NCBI GenBank assembly: GCA_028712345.1
Contig: JAQTQF010000088.1
Coordinates: forward strand, 1-7,279
Reading direction: 5' to 3'
Length of the DNA: 7,279 bases
Source of the DNA: Phycisphaerae bacterium
GTDB taxonomy: Bacteria; Planctomycetota; Phycisphaerae; Sedimentisphaerales; UBA12454
Under the pieces are notes generated by a model that saw only the letters and a program-made list of their open reading frames with translations, was not told the DNA's origin and ran no database searches. The translations under genes were made by a program, and so were the position numbers. Of the stretch, positions 1-5,026 are shown one piece after another (within the stretch, counting starts at the first letter, position 1; each line of letters starts with the position of its first letter).

Positions 1-14
1 TGCTCTTCCGATCT
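1..14. other. Residual Illumina sequencing adapter at contig edge
   Basis: The first 14 bases, TGCTCTTCCGATCT, are identical to the 3' end of the standard Illumina read-2 adapter (the part that follows GTG). A match of this length exactly at the contig terminus is best explained as untrimmed adapter carried into the assembly, not as genomic DNA. The genome therefore starts at about base 15, and any protein translated through bases 1-14 is artefactual. Confidence 0.93.
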
Positions 15-263
15 TCTTTGGGCGCCTGTGCGGATAATTTCGCCGCCGAGCAGTTGGGATTTGGGGTCGAACTGCTCTGGCCGATACTCAATGCTATGCC
101 TAAAGATCAGGTTGATACTGAATTTAGGAAGGTTTTTGTCGAATGCAGCAAAAGGCTTGAGCAGTTCGGCACCGCAAGGCGGGAGTATATCCTGCTGGCG
201 GTTTATACCTGTGATGTGTGGCTTGTGGCAAAGTGCGCGATGAAAAAACAGGCGGCAGAATAA
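15..263 (+). CDS. C-terminal fragment of an unrecognised protein (5' truncated)
   Basis: An open frame runs from the contig edge to a TAA at 261-263 and gives about 82 residues after the adapter bases are excluded. The TTG at 18 is probably not the true start: there is no Shine-Dalgarno before it, and the frame stays open to the edge, so this is most likely the tail of a longer gene. The fragment is soluble-looking and mostly helical in composition. It has aromatic and Cys residues, an acidic/basic middle (around DTEFRKVFVECSKRLEQF), a hydrophobic stretch with Cys and Trp near the end (LLAVYTCDVWLVAKCA) and a charged tail. I do not recognise a family. The hydrophobic stretch is too short and too interrupted to call a membrane segment. 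No function is proposed. The gene points the same way as the DUF1015 gene but is separated from it by 320 noncoding bases with a promoter, so co-transcription is unlikely. Confidence 0.6.
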   Translation, partial: SLGACADNFAAEQLGFGVELLWPILNAMPKDQVDTEFRKVFVECSKRLEQFGTARREYILLAVYTCDVWLVAKCAMKKQAAE

Positions 264-353
264 AAACCAACATTTAGACTCCAATTTCTAAACAAATATA
301 AAATTGCAATGCTTAAGGCCGCCTCTAAAAGCTTGTCCTCACGAAAGTGGGGA

Positions 354-445
354 TGTCATTGTGAGGAGCGTAGCGACGAATCAATCTCTCTTATTGTTTC
401 AAAAAACGAGATTCTTCGTCCGCCTTCGGCGGACTCAGAATGACA
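354..445. repeat. Bipartite palindromic repeat, TGTCATT...AATGACA ends (copy 1)
   Basis: This 92-bp unit has perfect 7-bp terminal inverted repeats (TGTCATT 354-360, AATGACA 439-445). It is made of two half-units in inverted orientation, 354-388 and 408-445, separated by a 19-nt AT-rich spacer. The reverse complement of the right half shares TGTCATT-TGAG at its start and ACGAA..AATCTC at its end with the left half, so the halves are diverged copies of one sequence. The right half folds as ATTCT/AGAAT outer arms, a symmetric TC/TC internal loop, a 7-bp stem GTCCGCC/GGCGGAC and a TTC loop. It resembles the dispersed intergenic repeats with TGTCATT(C)TGAG...GAATCTC that I recall from many environmental bacterial genomes. 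A MITE-like origin is possible, but no target-site duplication is visible. Confidence 0.75.
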
Positions 446-507
446 GTCACATTTTTAGAGATACCCTTAAAATTAACCGGTAGATATAAATATCCGCCGG
501 ATTTATT

Positions 508-536
508 TTGAAAAGTGATAATCTTTTTGATAGTAT
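508..536 (+). promoter_or_regulatory. Sigma70-type promoter for the DUF1015 gene
   Basis: A -35 box TTGAAA (508-513, five of six to consensus) lies exactly 17 nt from a -10 box TAGTAT (531-536, four of six). Transcription would start near 543, giving a leader of about 40 nt before the ATG at 584. The same TTGAAA plus 17-nt spacing occurs in front of the cupin gene on the other strand. A palindrome ATCCGCCGGAT (492-502) sits just upstream of the -35 and could be a regulator site, which is speculative. Confidence 0.55.
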
Positions 537-583
537 CCCGTTTTCATAATTTTACTCAGATCACAGGACACTAAGGAGTTCCG

Positions 584-1888
584 ATGGAAATTAAGGCGTT
601 TAAGGCCTATCGTTTTAATCCTGCGGTTGCGGGCGATACGGGCAGGTGCATCGCCCCGCCTTATGATGTTATCAACGATGCCCAGCAGGAAGAGCTTTAT
701 CAGCAAAACCCTTATAATATTGTCAGAATTGACAAGGGCAAAATACAGGCGGGCGATAACGAGACGCAAAATCAGTATACCCGCGCTGCTGATTATCTGA
801 CCGACTGGCTCAAAAGGGATGTTCTGGTTCAGGACGCTAAAGAAACAATTTACGGTTATGTTCAGGATTTTGAAATCGGCGGCGCAGGTTATCAGCGAAG
901 CGGATTTGTCGCACTGGGCAAACTCGCTGAGTTTGGTTCAGGGGTTCAGCCGCACGAAAAAACTCTCGACGGGCCTAAGGCCGACAGACTCAAGCTTACA
1001 CTCGCAACAGATGCGCAGTTCGGTCAGATTTTTATGCTCTATGATGATGCGAAGAAAACAGCGGATAAAATTATCGAAAGAATTATCGCAGCAAGAAAAG
1101 CAGCGGTCGATTTTACCGAAGAAGACGGTGTCAGGCACAGGCTATTTTTGATAGAAGACGATAAGGATATCGCGGCAATACTCGAAATGATGAAGGACAA
1201 GGAGACTTTGATTGCCGACGGACATCACCGTTACGAAACGGCTCTTAATTATAAAAGACTGACAAAAAAACCTTCGGCAGACTGGCAGATGATAACTTTT
1301 ATCAATATGCAGAATTCAGGATTGGTGGTGCTACCGACGCATAGGCTGGTTGGAAATTTGAGCAACTTTGATATGGACTCACTTGTAAAGAAAATGCAGG
1401 ACGAGTTTAAGGTAACGGAATTTACATACAGTAGTGATGATTCAAAACAAAAGGCGAGGGGTCTGATGTTCAAACGGATGAAAAAGGCCTTTGAGCAGGG
1501 AAATAACGGGTTTGGAATTTATGACGGCGGCAAGTTTTATTTTATCGTGCTGACTACCCGCAAGCATCTTGCGGAACTGAATATCAGTGAAGCGTCAAAA
1601 TCGCTCGATGTCGTTGTTCTGCATAAATTGATTCTTGAAGGTTTGCTGGGCATCGGCGAAGAGCAGCTTGCGGGTGAAAAGAATATCGAATATATCAAGG
1701 ATATCGGTGTCGCGGTCGATGAGGCCGTTGCGGCAGTTGATTCGGGCAAAATGCAGGTGTTGTTCTTTATGAACCCGACAAAGGTCGAGCAGGTAAAAGC
1801 GGTGGCGGCGGAGAACGAAAAGATGCCGCAGAAATCGACTTTCTTTTTCCCGAAGATTTTTACGGGATTAACAATAAATAAATTGTAA
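584..1888 (+). CDS. DUF1015 family protein (possible serine-metabolism enzyme)
   Basis: This is a 434-residue soluble protein of the DUF1015 family (PF06245), full length for that family. Signatures seen: APPYDVI (24-30), HEKTLDGPKADRL (124-136), DGHHRY (212-217), LPTHR (250-254) and the C-terminal block KSTFFFPKIFTGL (417-429). The conserved His124, Glu125, Lys126, Arg135, Asp212, His214, His215 and Arg216 look like a polar active site, though the reaction is not established to my knowledge. I recall DUF1015 genes neighbouring serA/serC-like genes in anaerobes. Here the next gene is a class V aminotransferase, 141 nt downstream on the same strand, which agrees with a serine-linked role. The start is set by AAGGAG (573-578), 5 nt before the ATG. 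The DGHHR motif resembles one I associate with ParB/SerK-like proteins; that link is inference. No signal peptide or membrane segment is visible, so the protein is cytoplasmic. Confidence 0.92.
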   Translation: MEIKAFKAYRFNPAVAGDTGRCIAPPYDVINDAQQEELYQQNPYNIVRIDKGKIQAGDNETQNQYTRAADYLTDWLKRDVLVQDAKETIYGYVQDFEIGGAGYQRSGFVALGKLAEFGSGVQPHEKTLDGPKADRLKLTLATDAQFGQIFMLYDDAKKTADKIIERIIAARKAAVDFTEEDGVRHRLFLIEDDKDIAAILEMMKDKETLIADGHHRYETALNYKRLTKKPSADWQMITFINMQNSGLVVLPTHRLVGNLSNFDMDSLVKKMQDEFKVTEFTYSSDDSKQKARGLMFKRMKKAFEQGNNGFGIYDGGKFYFIVLTTRKHLAELNISEASKSLDVVVLHKLILEGLLGIGEEQLAGEKNIEYIKDIGVAVDEAVAAVDSGKMQVLFFMNPTKVEQVKAVAAENEKMPQKSTFFFPKIFTGLTINKL

Positions 1889-1940
1889 AATCAACGCTGA
1901 TTGTTGCGATTGTACAGATTTAAATTAGATTTTAGTGAAA

Positions 1941-1987
1941 ATGAATTCCCGCTCCGCCAGAGGCGGATAAATTTTGCGGGAATGACA
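1941..1987. repeat. Palindromic repeat with nested hairpin (copy 2)
   Basis: Outer arms ATTCCCGC (1945-1952) and GCGGGAAT (1976-1983) are perfectly complementary, and the right arm runs into the family tail AATGACA (ending at 1987). Inside them is a second perfect hairpin, TCCGCC (1953-1958) and GGCGGA (1962-1967) with an AGA loop, followed by TAAATTTT. The outer arms match the stem of copy 4, while the inner stem resembles the core of copy 1, so this copy looks like a hybrid or an element interrupted by another hairpin. It lies between the DUF1015 and aminotransferase genes and would fold in any transcript spanning both. Confidence 0.65.
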
Positions 1988-2017
1988 TTGCTTATGTGAA
2001 TTTATACTTAACTTTTT

Positions 2018-2026
2018 GGAGGTGAT
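2018..2026 (+). promoter_or_regulatory. Near-perfect Shine-Dalgarno of the aminotransferase gene
   Basis: GGAGGTGAT is a 9-nt complement of the 16S rRNA 3' end (AUCACCUCC), with 7 nt between GGAGG and the ATG at 2030. It is the strongest ribosome binding site in the window and predicts high translation. It also fixes the start codon. No convincing promoter was found just upstream; a weak candidate is TTGCGA at about 1905 followed by TAGATT. Confidence 0.85.
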
Positions 2027-2029
2027 AAA

Positions 2030-3118
2030 ATGGTTGACTGGAAAAATCCGCCAAAGCTTTTTATTCCCGGGCCGGTGCATGTACTGCCCGAAGTCCTGCA
2101 GCAGTTGAGTCGATATACTCTCGGCCACAGAGGCAAGGAGTATTCGCAGCTGCACAAAGACACCGTTGATATGCTCAAGAAGATTCTGTCCACCGAGCAA
2201 AGCGTGTTTTTGAGTACTTCAAGCGCATCGGGCGTATGGGAAGGCAGTATCCGAAACTGCATCGACCACAATGAAACGGTTCTCTGTACGATGTGCGGAG
2301 CTTTCAGCGATAAATTCGCAGCCGTTGCCAGGGCTTGCGGCAGGAATGTCGAAGAGCTTAAGGTTGATTGGGGCAAAGCGGTAACGGCGGAAATGATTGA
2401 TAAAAAACTGGCTGAGGGCAAATACTCGGCAGTTACGCTTGTTCATAACGAGACGAGTACGGGTGTCAAAAATCCGGTTTATGAAATAAGCGAAATGATG
2501 AAGAAGAAATATCCGGATGTGCTGGTACTGGTTGACTCAGTCAGCGGTATGGTTGGAATGCCTATAGAGTTCGACAAGCTCGGGTGGGATGTGGTATTTG
2601 CTTCGGTGCAAAAGGCTTTTGCGATTCCGCCGGGACTTGCTGTCTTTGCGGTAAGCAAACGGGCGATGGAAAAGAGCAAAACAGTAACCGGCCGTGGATA
2701 TTATTTTGATTTTCAGGAGTTTGCCAAGAGTGCGGAAAAAGACCAGACCCCGACAACGCCGGCGATTCCTCACATTATGGCGCTTAATTATCAGTGTCAT
2801 AAACTGCTAAATGAGGGTATGGAAAATGTCTGGAAACGGCATAAACAGATGGCCGATTTCGTAAGAAGCTGGGCAAAGGAAAATTTCGCACTGTTCTGCG
2901 AGGAAAAATACGCCTCCGATACACTGACTACAATTAAAAACACCCGCGGCATTGCTGTCGGCGATGTGATAAAGGCTGTGCAGGCCAAGCATAATGCTGT
3001 ATTTGGCAACGGTTACAGCAAACTGAAAGACCAGACCTTCAGAATCGCACATATGGGCGATATTAATATGGACGATTTGAAGGAGCTGCTGGGCTGGATT
3101 GATGAGGAAATAAAGTAA
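2030..3118 (+). CDS. Class V PLP-dependent aminotransferase (serine/alanine-glyoxylate type)
   Basis: A 362-residue cytoplasmic enzyme of the alanine/serine-glyoxylate aminotransferase family (COG0075-like, fold type I), of usual length. Landmarks: the N-terminal substrate loop FIPGPVHVLPEV (11-22), GHR (32-34), an S-rich phosphate-loop region STSSASGVWEG (62-72), HNETSTG (139-145), the cofactor aspartate in VLVDSVSG (Asp169), the Schiff-base lysine in FASVQKAFAIPPGL (Lys195), and a C-terminal FRIAHMGD with Arg338, the likely carboxylate-binding arginine. Members transaminate serine, alanine, phosphoserine or glyoxylate; sequence alone does not separate these. The upstream DUF1015 neighbour makes a serine or phosphoserine pathway role plausible. 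No phosphoglycerate dehydrogenase gene is in this window. The start is supported by the strong Shine-Dalgarno at 2018-2026, and a strong terminator follows 20 nt after the stop. Confidence 0.92.
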   Translation: MVDWKNPPKLFIPGPVHVLPEVLQQLSRYTLGHRGKEYSQLHKDTVDMLKKILSTEQSVFLSTSSASGVWEGSIRNCIDHNETVLCTMCGAFSDKFAAVARACGRNVEELKVDWGKAVTAEMIDKKLAEGKYSAVTLVHNETSTGVKNPVYEISEMMKKKYPDVLVLVDSVSGMVGMPIEFDKLGWDVVFASVQKAFAIPPGLAVFAVSKRAMEKSKTVTGRGYYFDFQEFAKSAEKDQTPTTPAIPHIMALNYQCHKLLNEGMENVWKRHKQMADFVRSWAKENFALFCEEKYASDTLTTIKNTRGIAVGDVIKAVQAKHNAVFGNGYSKLKDQTFRIAHMGDINMDDLKELLGWIDEEIK

Positions 3119-3138
3119 GTTTTTGATGTAAAAAACTC

Positions 3139-3167
3139 AAAGGCCGGGCAAAACCCGGCCTTTTTTT
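3139..3167 (+). terminator. Rho-independent terminator, probably bidirectional
   Basis: A perfect 10-bp stem AAAGGCCGGG (3139-3148) pairs with CCCGGCCTTT (3154-3163) around a CAAAA loop and is followed by a T-run (3161-3167), just after the aminotransferase stop. On the minus strand the same stem is followed by GAG and six T (3135-3130), so it could also stop transcripts of the convergent cupin gene. Confidence 0.92.
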
Positions 3168-3354
3168 ATTTGTACTGCCATACAGCTGGCACTGCATAAA
3201 AAAAAGCTGTAGATATATTTTTGGGACCGCTCGATAATCTAAGTAGATACTTCTTGCGGTCGTTTCCGGTCGGCTTTGCTTTCGTAGGCAAGACGGTGCT
3301 GTGACTGTGTCCAATCCGATCGGAATCGACCATTTTTATTGCCAGGACCGACAG
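3168..3354. other. Noncoding 3' region between convergent genes, with a nested hairpin
   Basis: These 187 bases lie between the shared terminator and the cupin stop and would be the cupin 3' untranslated region on the minus strand. No gene is supported. Visible structure: TACAGCT/AGCTGTA arms (3181-3187, 3205-3211); GACCGC/GCGGTC arms (3225-3230, 3256-3261) enclosing alternative small hairpins ATCT/AGAT and AAGT/ACTT around 3237-3252; and a 10-bp perfect palindrome TCCGATCGGA (3315-3324). Unlike the other longer spacers, it has no TGACA-ended repeat. Confidence 0.45.
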
Positions 3355-3633
3355 CTATTCAAAGTTGTAATGCTTTTTTACCGACTCGGTTACCTGCCAG
3401 ATACATTTGAGACCTACAGGAAAAATTACCAAATCGCCGGGGCCGAATGAAATCACTCCGCTTCCCGGCCTGTCCTTTACGGTTACCCTGCCCTGAAGAA
3501 TAAGGCAGGTTTCGGTCTGGGTATAGTCCCAGTCGAAGGCGCTTTTTTCGCAGGTCCATATCGGCCAGCTTTGGCACTGTTTTGTTTCCTCTTCGGTAGG
3601 TTTTCGTACTATAACATCTTTTACTGTCGGCAT
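3355..3633 (-). CDS. Small single-domain cupin, DUF861 (Cupin_3) type
   Basis: A 92-residue protein forming one small beta-barrel, like DUF861/Cupin_3 (PF05899), a family that includes the cupin domain of ureidoglycine aminohydrolase. Seen: FDWDY (33-37), TETCLILQGRVTV (40-52), a glycine turn, ISFGPGDLVIFPVGLKCIW (61-79) and a KKHYNF tail. The classical two-His cupin motif is absent; Glu41 in the TETC segment is the only obvious ligand of that motif. That is common in this subfamily as I know it, so metal binding and catalysis are uncertain. The start is set by AGGAG on the minus strand (3640-3644), 6 nt before the ATG, and a good promoter lies upstream. The gene appears to be transcribed alone. 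Substrate unknown; a small sugar, nitrogen compound or organic acid are all possible. Cytoplasmic. Confidence 0.85.
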   Translation of the reverse strand: MPTVKDVIVRKPTEEETKQCQSWPIWTCEKSAFDWDYTQTETCLILQGRVTVKDRPGSGVISFGPGDLVIFPVGLKCIWQVTESVKKHYNFE

Positions 3634-3697
3634 TTGGAACTCCTATTCTTTATGGTATAGAGCATAGGGTTTAGAGTATTGTTTTTATCCTACTCTT

Positions 3698-3726
3698 CTT
3701 ATAATCAAAGATTTGCAATTTTTCAA
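3698..3726 (-). promoter_or_regulatory. Sigma70-type promoter for the cupin gene
   Basis: Read on the minus strand: -35 TTGAAA (3726-3721), an exact 17-nt spacer, then -10 TATAAG (3703-3698). Each box matches consensus at five of six positions. Transcription would begin around 3691, leaving a leader of about 58 nt before the ATG at 3633. Confidence 0.65.
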
Positions 3727-3794
3727 GCAACCTTAATTCCGGTCGCAGGCGTGGCACGGCTTTTATTTGCCGCTCATTTACCCGCCGGATAAAC

Positions 3795-3832
3795 GAGATT
3801 CTTCATTCGCCTGCGGCGAATTCAGAATGACA
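3795..3832. repeat. Palindromic repeat, single half-unit (copy 3)
   Basis: This 38-nt unit has the same length as the right half of copy 1 (408-445) and is identical to it at 33 of 38 positions. It folds the same way: ATTCT/AGAAT arms, a TC/TC internal loop, a 7-bp stem ATTCGCC/GGCGAAT and a TGC loop, ending in AATGACA. Four of the five differences form two compensatory pairs in the stem (G-C to A-T and C-G to T-A); the fifth is in the loop. Unlike copy 1, I see no inverted partner half nearby. Confidence 0.8.
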
Positions 3833-3841
3833 TCCGTCTTC

Positions 3842-3933
3842 GTCCCTTTGGGACTTCGCCGCGACAAGCGAACCCTGCCATGCAAGATGGCGGAGCTAAC
3901 CAAATTCTCTGATGCGCTGCCGTGCCGGCAGTG
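3842..3933. repeat. Array of four consecutive hairpins beside repeat copy 3
   Basis: Four stem-loops follow one another with few bases between most of them: GTCCC/GGGAC, loop TTT (3842-3854); TTCGC/GCGAA, 8-nt loop (3855-3872); CTGCCAT/ATGGCGG with one wobble pair (3875-3893); and a stem around CTGCCG/CGGCAG with loop TGC (3915-3933). A 9-bp direct repeat GCTAACCAA flanks the last one (3895-3903 and 3934-3942). Together with copy 3 this gives five hairpins in about 140 bp, outside the predicted transcripts of both flanking genes. Confidence 0.55.
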
Positions 3934-3973
3934 GCTAACCAACAGGTCTGCGATTTACTGAATTTGGCTTCGA

Positions 3974-3979
3974 TATAAT
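3974..3979 (+). promoter_or_regulatory. Candidate -10 box for the HD-domain gene
   Basis: A perfect TATAAT lies 56 nt before the ATG at 4036. No good -35 is found at 16-18 nt upstream (the sequence there is near CGATTT), so the promoter would be weak or activator-dependent. Confidence 0.4.
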
Positions 3980-4035
3980 AGTAGCATAAATTGCTCTGTT
4001 TTAGTAGACTGCCTGTTTTACTTTGGAACAAAATA

Positions 4036-4827
4036 ATGACAAATCAGCAGCTTGAAGAATTTAAGAAATGGTTCTATGATTATGTGGCGACATTTTACGG
4101 CAGTGACCAATTATATGACGATAATATCCGGCTCAAGGAAGACCATACTCGCAGGGTTTGCAGCGATATTGTTATTCTGGCCAAGAGGATGGGGCTGGAT
4201 GAGCGGCAAAAATTGATTGCTGAGACGACCGGATTGTTTCACGATGTCGGCAGATTTGAGCAGTTTAAAAGATTCGGCAGTTATAATGATGTCGGAACGG
4301 TGAATCATGCGACTCTGGGATTGGAAATTCTGGCGAATAACAAAATTCTCGATTGCTTAAGCAGTAAAGAAAAAGAAATAATAGAGACGGCAATAAGACT
4401 CCACGGCGACAAAGACCTGGCTGATAATCTTGATGAAGAAACCGAGTTATTCGCAAAGCTCATTCGCGATGCTGACAAGCTCGATATTTACCTTGTAATG
4501 GTCGAAAGGCTTGACGATTTGAAAGATAATCCCGAAAAATATATGGGTACTTTCGGCTATCCTGCCAGCGAAGGTTATTCACAAAATATCGTTCAGGCAG
4601 TTTTGGACAGCAGGACAATCGATTACAAGGATTTTCAATCAATCAACGATATGGTTATTGCAATGCTCGGCTGGGTAATCGATGTTAATTTTGTGCCGAC
4701 TTTGCGCCAAATAAAGAGCCGCGGTCATCTTGAAAAACTCGTAAATTTTCTCCCCCCTGCCGACGATATTCGCAGAGTTGCGGGTCATATACAGAAACAG
4801 CTTGAGACAAGAATTAATAAAGGTTAA
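4036..4827 (+). CDS. HD-domain metal-dependent phosphohydrolase
   Basis: A 263-residue cytoplasmic protein of the HD superfamily (PF01966). Metal-binding signature: His37 (EDHTRRV), His69-Asp70 (GLFHDVGRFEQF), likely His91 (VNHATLG) and His123 (RLHGD), and Asp147 in RDADKLD. The FHDVGRFEQF and DADKLD blocks resemble small stand-alone HD hydrolases that cleave nucleotides or other phosphate esters; the actual substrate cannot be read from sequence. The remaining C-terminal ~110 residues are helical with no second domain recognised. The ATG at 4036 is preferred over an in-frame TTG at 3991 because the extra 15 residues are hydrophobic and non-conserved in look. The Shine-Dalgarno is poor (GGA at 4025-4027), so expression may be low. 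It appears to be a single-gene unit, convergent with the minus-strand operon. Confidence 0.86.
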   Translation: MTNQQLEEFKKWFYDYVATFYGSDQLYDDNIRLKEDHTRRVCSDIVILAKRMGLDERQKLIAETTGLFHDVGRFEQFKRFGSYNDVGTVNHATLGLEILANNKILDCLSSKEKEIIETAIRLHGDKDLADNLDEETELFAKLIRDADKLDIYLVMVERLDDLKDNPEKYMGTFGYPASEGYSQNIVQAVLDSRTIDYKDFQSINDMVIAMLGWVIDVNFVPTLRQIKSRGHLEKLVNFLPPADDIRRVAGHIQKQLETRINKG

Positions 4828-4884
4828 AGAAACTTCTCAAAATTCAAAAATAGAGATTGCCTGAATTCTATTTCAACAAATTCA

Positions 4885-4906
4885 ACAAAATTGTTCAATA
4901 TTTTGT
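4885..4906. repeat. AT-rich hairpin after the HD gene
   Basis: ACAAAAT (4885-4891) and ATTTTGT (4900-4906) are perfect 7-bp arms with an 8-nt loop, preceded by the tandem repeat TTCAACAAA (4872-4880, 4881-4889). It overlaps the left end of repeat copy 4. It is a weak terminator candidate, since it lacks a GC-rich stem. Confidence 0.35.
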
Positions 4907-4980
4907 CACGCCCGCAAAAGTAGGTATCCATAAGTTCAATATATATGAGAGCCTGGATTCCCGCTTACGCGGGAATGACA
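4904..4980. repeat. Bipartite palindromic repeat, TGTCA...TGACA ends (copy 4)
   Basis: Two 27-nt half-units in inverted orientation (4904-4930 and 4954-4980) are separated by 23 nt. The reverse complement of the right half matches the left at 20 of 27 positions, both starting TGTCA and ending ATCCA. The right half is a perfect palindrome, ATTCCCGC/GCGGGAAT with a TTAC loop. It fits the pattern ATTCCC-N8-GGGAAT that also defines the dRS3 repeats of Neisseria; this is resemblance, not proof of homology. The left half is decayed and no longer folds well. The element lies between two convergent genes. Confidence 0.75.
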
Positions 4981-5026
4981 GGGTATAATATGGGGATGCC
5001 AAATCCGAAAGTTTTTTGAAATGGCA

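Larger units (their letters stand above)
264..583. other. Noncoding spacer holding a bipartite repeat and a promoter
   Basis: No credible gene is seen in these 320 bases. In order they contain an AT-rich stretch (264-315) and a small GAAA-loop hairpin (TCCTCAC 336-342 with GTGGGGA 347-353, one G-U pair). Next come the bipartite inverted repeat (354-445) and an 11-bp palindrome ATCCGCCGGAT (492-502). The DUF1015 promoter (508-536) and its ribosome binding site complete the spacer. The GAAA-loop hairpin abuts the repeat, and its sequence (TGTCCTCACGAAAGTGGGGAT) could be a further decayed half-unit of the same repeat family. Confidence 0.6.
3634..4035. other. Divergent intergenic region with promoters and hairpin array
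   Basis: About 400 bases separate the cupin (minus) and HD (plus) genes. From left to right they hold the cupin RBS and promoter (3640-3726), a low-complexity stretch, repeat copy 3 (3795-3832), four further hairpins (3842-3933), and the -10 box of the HD gene (3974-3979). A 64-codon open frame across 3767-3961 is made almost entirely of repeat and hairpin DNA and is not treated as a gene. Confidence 0.6.

Noticed and set aside
3063..3314. 83-codon minus-strand open frame across the terminator
   Set aside because: It runs through the perfect terminator hairpin and into the aminotransferase antisense strand; no recognisable protein or start signal.
3225..3330. c-di-GMP-I riboswitch on the minus strand
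   Set aside because: Only short pieces (GCAAAGCC, CCGG) resemble it. The conserved helices are not all present, and the element would lie after a gene rather than before one.
3767..3961. 64-codon plus-strand open frame in the divergent spacer
   Set aside because: It is made of repeat copy 3 and hairpin DNA. Reading frames such as RDSSF..GEFRMT are typical translations of these repeats, and there is no Shine-Dalgarno.
3991..4035. Upstream TTG start for the HD-domain protein
   Set aside because: It adds 15 hydrophobic residues with no family resemblance and has no ribosome binding site; it starts only about 5-10 nt after the likely transcription start. The ATG at 4036 is preferred.
354..4980. 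CRISPR array
   Set aside because: The repeats are far apart, variable in core sequence, and lack regular unique spacers or cas genes.
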